Of a stretch of DNA of 64,000 nucleotides, positions 58,618 to 64,000 are shown in pieces. The DNA comes from Ilex aquifolium (taxonomy: Eukaryota; Streptophyta; Magnoliopsida; Aquifoliales; Aquifoliaceae). Where the stretch lies: the NCBI GenBank assembly GCA_951799425.1, contig OX637405.1, positions 23,945,371 through 24,009,370 of the forward strand, in the 5' to 3' direction. Both the position numbers and the translations under genes were made by a program. How positions within the stretch are numbered: the first letter of the stretch is position 1; each line of letters starts with the position of its first letter. The notes under the pieces are model-generated. The model saw only the letters and a list, made by a program, of their open reading frames with translations. It made no database searches and was not told where the DNA came from.

Positions 58618-61529
58618 ATGTCAATATAGCTTTTGGGGCAGAATTCCTTGATCATTGGCAGATGCTGAAGGTATAGTTCAGTCAAAAGATGGAACTCAAT
58701 GCCATCAATGTTTTCACATAAACAAATGAGGCTTGGTAGATCGGATAGATCTAAATGCTCTAGTTTGGGAAATATGATCTTATCAGTTACATTTTCATCT
58801 CCTGTTTCATTTGAAAAGACTTCTTGAAGCATCTGACAATTAACTATATGAAGTTCTTGGAGTTGCATCAAACTTCTAGCTACTGATCGCGAAAAGAGAT
58901 TTCCCAATTTTGCACAGTAGTATACCCTAATATATTTGAGATTGCCAAGGAAAACATTTTGAGTGGGACCCTTCCACAAATGTGTCAGTGAAGGTAACTC
59001 ATTCAGATCTACAACGCCTAGTTCCTTGAAGGACCCCGCAGGAAGTTGGCCGTGACAAACCTCTGTTAAATTAGCCATATATGTAAGACGAAGTAAATTC
59101 AAGATTGGAAAAATACCAATGCTAGGTGAGCGCCAATTCGTTGTATTCGCAAGATACTCCAGCTTATCACAATTTGCAATTTCGAGTTCCTTCAAGTGTC
59201 GAAAACCCTCCCGATCCAACTCATTCACTACACTCTTTGAACCATCCAAATCCAAGTGTAGACATTCAGAATTCTTTATTAGTAGAATAGTCCAGTCTGG
59301 TAAACGAGTGATTGTTGGGAGGCTGACCTCCATAAATTTCTGGTAATCATTTCTTCGAACAATTGAAGTAGAATGACCAATACATATACTGTATGTTGTT
59401 AGCTTTGACCAAAAGCCTAGGCTTGTTGGCACAAGCTCCAGTTCCGGTAAGCTAATTTTTAAATTAGTGAAATTGGACAAGGACTCCAGCTCTTTGAGAA
59501 TCGCATTACTGCTTTCTTTGCCTTCTTCTTCAGCCTCCCATCTAAATTCGTACAATCTTTCCATGAATAATTCTTCCAATCCGACTAACCTTGAGATGAC
59601 ACCTGGTGCAATTGTTGTGAGATAGAAACAGTCCCTCAGCTCTAGCAACCTCAGATTACGCAATCTTCCAATTTCTTGTGGTAACACATCGATAGAGGAA
59701 CGAACAAGGCTGAGGATTTCTAGATTCACTAACCCTCCAATTAAAGTTATATCTTCAAGTGACTCGCAATTTTTTAGATGCAATGTCCGAAGGTTTTTCA
59801 GGAGTCCAAGTGATGATGGCATTGATGGTATCTCATTGTGCTGCATATCAATATCTAAAACTTTGAGGTTGCTCAGTTCCATTAAAAAACTGTCGAGTAC
59901 CTTCATTGGACATTTGTTACAAACCAACCGCAACAACTCAAGTCTTGGACACTTCCCAGGAAGCTCGGTAATCTCATCTGTTATTATTGAAATTGCAGTG
60001 TAATCTTTATATGCCTCTCTGCTTGGCCACCTCTTCAGGTTGACATCATGGCTTATCATAAAAACATGTTCACCCTTCGAAGCAATTGATATGGCCACAT
60101 CACGAATAACATCATGCATTTTGACATGCTTTGTACTGTCACTCTCTAGCAATAGGAAACGATCTTCATGCATTTTGACATTCTTTTTAAAGTCACTATC
60201 TAGCAGTAGGAAATGATCTTTAAGTTGCTCAATCAATGTGAAAACCCTGTTTCTCGCTTCTTCGACTACTTGGATGCCTCCAAAGAAATTGAGACCCATT
60301 CCATACCTAACCAGATCTTCTAACGGGATATCAAAATCTTCACGAAATAAACAACAAAGCAAAAAGAGAGACTTGCCTTCTGGGGATTCTAAACGATTGT
60401 AACTCAGCTCTAGTGGTAGGTATAAATCTCTTTGCACTTCTGGGATAGCGCTGGGGATAGATCTTTTCAATTGTACGAGTGCATCTTTCCACATAGGCTT
60501 TCTTTTATTTTTCAATGCTCTACCAACAGTAACAAGAGCAAGTGGCAAACAATTGCATTCATTTGCAACTGAGTGTGCCACATCAAGCAAGTCAGGAGCT
60601 TCAACAGAATGACCTGCCATCTCTTTGAAAAGACTCCACGCTTCGTTTTCAGATAAGGTTCCAATAGTGAAAACCTCAGCTTCCATCGCAGTGCAAACAT
60701 CTTGACTCCTTGAAGTCAATATAACTTTGGACCCATCATGATCTCTTCCCCAAGGGATTCCTAATTCCTCCAGATCGAGCCTTTTCCAAAGGTCATCTAA
60801 AATTATAAGGAATTTCTTTCCATTTAGTCTGTCATATAGCCGATCTGCTCTAACGGACAAAATCTTTTCTTCGAGTTTCAGATCTAATGATTCTGCAATT
60901 GCACATTGTATCATTTTTAGGTCTGGAAATTGAGAGACAACTACCATGACGACCTCATCAAAGAGTTTCTCTTTTTTTGCCCATTGCCGAATTTCTTTCA
61001 CCATTGTTGTCTTGCCTATCCCTCCCATTCCACATATCCCTACCACATTGACGTTGCTATTCTTCACAGCTGCCATTATTCCTTGCTTAATTGATTTTCG
61101 GGATTCGAATTCTCGGGATTTGAATTCTGCCCCCACTGGAGTTTCACGGACCGACACCCTAATGAACTTTCCATCTGTTCTGAGCGTAGTAAGAACTTGG
61201 ATCTTCTCCTTCGCAGTACTGCTCCGCCAGTAACGAGGCACCAGACAAAATGGAGACAAACACTGTTTGCTTTCTCTATCTTCATCTTCTAGAAATGTTT
61301 TTGCCTCTTGCAGGGATGTATCTGCAGTTGAACACCAGTGCGTAACATCAGGTAGGATAGTTTCTCCATTCCGTTCAGCGTCATCAATCTTTCGTTGCAC
61401 AGTATGTCTCCTAGCTTCTAGATTCCCAACTTCCTTTCCAAATTCCTGGATGTTGTTGTCATAGTTCTTCAGGGAAGAAAAGACCTCCTTGATTGGAATA
61501 ATCCCAAGGACTAGTTTAGCTACGTCCAT
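58618..61529 (-). CDS. CC-NBS-LRR disease-resistance protein, main exon
   Basis: This exon encodes an intracellular immune receptor of the At4g27190/RPS2-like CNL group. An N-terminal coiled-coil-type region (1-150) precedes the nucleotide-binding domain: P-loop GMGGIGKTT (about 167-175), kinase-2 LIILDDLW (241-248), RNBS-B GSKVILTSRS (266-275) and GLPL-like CNCLPLALV (325-333). The ARC2 motif occurs twice, as VKMHE (451-455) and VKMHDV (470-474), in back-to-back 18-residue copies. LRRs start near residue 520 and run to the end (for example LSNLKVLDIDM, LRNLRLLELRDC). All core ATP-binding motifs are intact, so the protein looks functional. The ATG at 61529 fits the family start (MDVAKLVLGI). 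Unspliced, the frame stops at 58614-58616; a GTAAAT donor at 58617 suggests joining to the LRR exon downstream. Confidence 0.92.
60111..60218 (-). repeat. 54-base tandem duplication over the MHD motif
   Basis: Residues 438-455 (DHFLLLDSDFKKNVKMHE) and 456-473 (DRFLLLESDSTKHVKMHD) are adjacent, in-frame copies. The second keeps the canonical MHD; the first has MHE. Confidence 0.93.
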
Positions 61530-62059
61530 TATGATTACTCTTCAACAACTTGATCAGCAACACCAATATCACTTGGACCTTTTCAATAAAAAAAGGAGGA
61601 TGTCAATTGCATCAATTAACGACGGTGAATTTTTCAACAAAAGAGGAATAAATCAAATGCCAACAAGCCTTAATCACCCCCGAATCCCCTTTGTTCTACT
61701 ATTCAAATTAAAATTTAGTGACTAGATGTAGGAGAGTGCCCCCCACACTGATATTTTTAGTAAAGTATCATGTCAAATTCTTCGTTCTATAGAGTTTATT
61801 CAATCACTTTACACATGATATGTGTATAGTCTAATAAGTTCTCAATAAAATAGACAACATTAATTCTGACTTGTGGATATTAATAATATTTCTTTCAATA
61901 GAAATAAATCAAATACATGTTCTTTTGCAACTTTCTACCAAAAAAAATATATATATATTTTGTAACCATGCCATCATTCGCCTGTTACTACTAATGTGGG
62001 AAAAAATCAACTATACCATTGCAAAAGATCTGATTAAAGCAACTTATTTAAAAAGTTAC
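61530..62059 (-). promoter_or_regulatory. Upstream region of the resistance gene
   Basis: About 530 AT-rich bases lie between the CNL start and the LTR of the next retroelement, so any more distal promoter was displaced when that element inserted. No definite TATA box or defence element could be assigned by eye. Confidence 0.3.
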
Positions 62060-62647
62060 TGTTGGGAAGCTTGAACGCTAATCCTAGTAATTAGCCCCGC
62101 CCCAGCTAATTGACTCTTGGATAAAGACAAGAGGATAAACTTATCCACCATTCAAAAATCAAAAGATTTCCTAGTCGAATCACCAATCTCCATTTAAAAG
62201 GAAAGAGGTTAAGACACCTCACCGTAGAGGAGTTTCAACCTCCTAAACAACTAGGGATGGAGTATTTCCTGCCTCATAGGATGAGCAGGAAGATCAGACT
62301 CCTCAAATAGAAGGAGTTTGACTTCTCAAATAGCAAATAGAGTCCACTCTCCTAAGGAATGAATTCCCAAACTATAAAATGGAGCTCGGGGGAATCATCA
62401 AAGGTACACAACTCCACTCCTAAATATCCCTCTCCAACTTTAATTAGATTTCTAACTTAAGCATCGGAGATCAACCCCTAGAGCCCCCCCTCCCTCCAAT
62501 CATTGACTTTTTTTTAAGGGTTACCAGCCATTCGAAAAGCTAACTTGGATCATCAGAGAGCTGGGATGGACCTTCAGAAAGTTGACTAGGAGGCCAATAG
62601 AGTTTAACCTAACTTATGTGGAGGTTGGGAAAAATTTTGTACCGACA
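62060..62647 (+). repeat. 5' LTR of the second Tat-type element
   Basis: Starts TGTTGGGAAGC, ends TTGTACCGACA, and contains a TATAAAATGG box near 62375 that would suit an LTR promoter. The expected target copy on the left is GTTAC; the partner lies outside the window. Confidence 0.65.
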
Positions 62648-62648
62648 G

Positions 62649-62668
62649 TTTGACGCCGTATGTGGAAA
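62649..62668 (+). other. Primer-binding site of the second Tat-type element
   Basis: TTTGACGCCGTATGTGGAAA lies next to the LTR end and differs at a few bases from the Tat PBS read at 17103-17084. Confidence 0.65.
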
Positions 62669-64000
62669 CAACGGAGAATTTCGTATGTTCTCATAACCTT
62701 GAATGCTAACTACCAGATTGATGGATGTGACCAGAAATAATCTTCCCAAGGAACAACGGTTCCAGGAGTTGCTCGAAGAATATAATCATGACCAGGAGCC
62801 CCTCAAACCAACAAGAGACAAGGAACTTTGAGAATGCTAAATCTGGAGAGGATTATAACATAATGAATAAGACAAAGGAAGGTTTGACCCAATAAAATCA
62901 GTAAATATTACAGATGCTCGTTGGCCAGCCTCCTCAACAGGTCTCTCATTTAGGAGAAACTCAGTGTGATCAAGCAATAGACGACCACAACCACAATGAT
63001 ACCTCCCGCCAGCAAGAGGAAAACAGTACCCTAGACTGGAAGTTCAGGGACGTTAATGATCGCATCAGAGATGTGCTCAACTTTAGAATATCCATTCTAA
63101 TATGATGTTACACATTATCCGTTGACTCCTAAATTTAAATTGCCTATAATAGATAGCTTTGATGGGCAAAAAGATACTTGGACCATCTAAAGACTTATAA
63201 GTCTCTCATACTGCTTCAAAACGTTCCAGACTAGATCATGTGCTGAGCTTTAACACAACGGTGGAATAGGTCCTCTTCCAAGTGCAAGATGACAAAGTTC
63301 TTTGAAGGTTGCAAACACCAGCATCCCTTCGGGAAAATAAAGGTAGAAGTTGTCGAATAAGGTCCCGCTAAATTGGCTAAGGGTACCATACTTCGGATAT
63401 CGCTCGGAGCAAGGCCAGTCGCTGGATTAAGACTAACAAACCGACCATTCCTTATCAAAGGCCCAAACTTCAGGAGGTTTGGCAACCAGAGGTGAAATTA
63501 GCTCGGCGTGATGAGTCTCTTCAAGAATAGCTTGATTGGACCAAGATATGGAAGAAATCATCCTGGTACATCAAGGAAAGGTGCCCCGACACAACCCACC
63601 AATTAATTTTTCAGACAAAGACCTTAAGGGATTTTGCTTTCCACATGATGACATCCTCTCATCTCAATAATTGCATCAAATCACACTATCAACAGGGTCT
63701 TGATAGATAATGGAAGCTCAACTGATATAATCTTTAGACTGATCAATTGAATGAAGACAGACTGGAATTGTACCTAGAGGAGAATCCTTACTTACAGAAA
63801 TGACTTTCATCAGCTAAACGTAGGATGGTACAACTTGAGGCCCATCAAAGCTCTCCTCGTTGGTTTCCTAGGGGAAAAAGCTTATCCGTTAGGAGTAGTT
63901 TCCATCCCAATCACCCTAGGGAATTCCCCTACAGAAGTCACCCATTTGGTGGCTTCGTGGTAATGGACTACCCCTATGCATAAAATATTATCCTCAGGCG

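Larger units (their letters stand above)
62060..64000 (+). mobile_element. Second Tat-type gypsy element (left part), decayed
   Basis: An LTR-like stretch is followed by a Tat-type primer-binding site and then degraded gag and protease. Gag-like text reads FKLPIIDSFDGQKDTWDHL and the protease area near 63850-63990 resembles the VDCPSAYNAILG region. The element is badly broken, with many breaks, and leaves the window. It runs on the strand opposite the Tat element at 7713 and is clearly older-looking. Confidence 0.75.

Noticed and set aside
59119-59346. Plus-strand open frames opposite the CNL exon (also 60946-61464)
   Set aside because: They are antisense shadows of the conserved NBS-LRR coding sequence.
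1-64000. CRISPR array, bacterial operon or viral integrase cassette
   Set aside because: No regular short repeats with unique spacers and no compact gene runs; every tandem repeat found belongs to a transposon or a microsatellite.

Overview
The window is nuclear DNA of a flowering plant, most likely a eudicot. It is AT-rich, host exons are few and intron-split, and most of the sequence is nested plant transposable elements: Ty3/gypsy Tat and Tekay, Ty1/copia, Helitrons, Mutator-like MITEs and a PIF/Harbinger-like element. There are also organelle-derived fragments. No bacterial-type operon, CRISPR array, rRNA or tRNA gene was seen. The species cannot be named from this sequence.

Only two host genes are supported. 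At the left edge (649-950, minus) is the first coding exon of a CIP111/AFG2-like AAA-ATPase, with an apparent frameshift. Near the right end (57872-61529, minus) is a CC-NBS-LRR disease-resistance gene of the At4g27190-like type. Its main exon is 971 codons, followed by a second LRR exon. Two internal duplications stand out: a doubled MHD segment in the ARC2 region and a near-identical 61-residue LRR unit.

Layout: 1489-2217 Mutator-like MITE; 2273-2987 small TIR element with TTA target duplication carrying a phospholipase A1 fragment; 3359-5842 solo gypsy LTR; 6213 a Helitron 5' end whose body is interrupted by a 10-kb Tat element (7713-17759); 19313-20811 MULE with a spliced-looking GRF zinc-finger fragment; 20977-21864 fold-back MULE that is almost one large palindrome; 22284-23400 plastid psaA and mitochondrial-like DNA; 23453-24511 another MULE; 25610-27792 two weaker TIR elements; 28370-32074 and 32079-41314 two related Helitrons head to tail, the second interrupted by a Tekay-type element (34835-40827); 41548 another Helitron 5' end; 43070-48263 an old copia element; 48680-55012 a third Helitron holding a MULE with a probable FLZ-gene fragment; 62060 to the end, a second, more decayed Tat-type element that leaves the window.

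The strongest theme is repeated capture of host gene pieces by unrelated DNA elements (PIF-like, MULE, Helitron), with intact target duplications that allow the insertions to be ordered. All retroelements here look broken and are treated as fossils. Target-duplication and LTR comparisons were made by eye.
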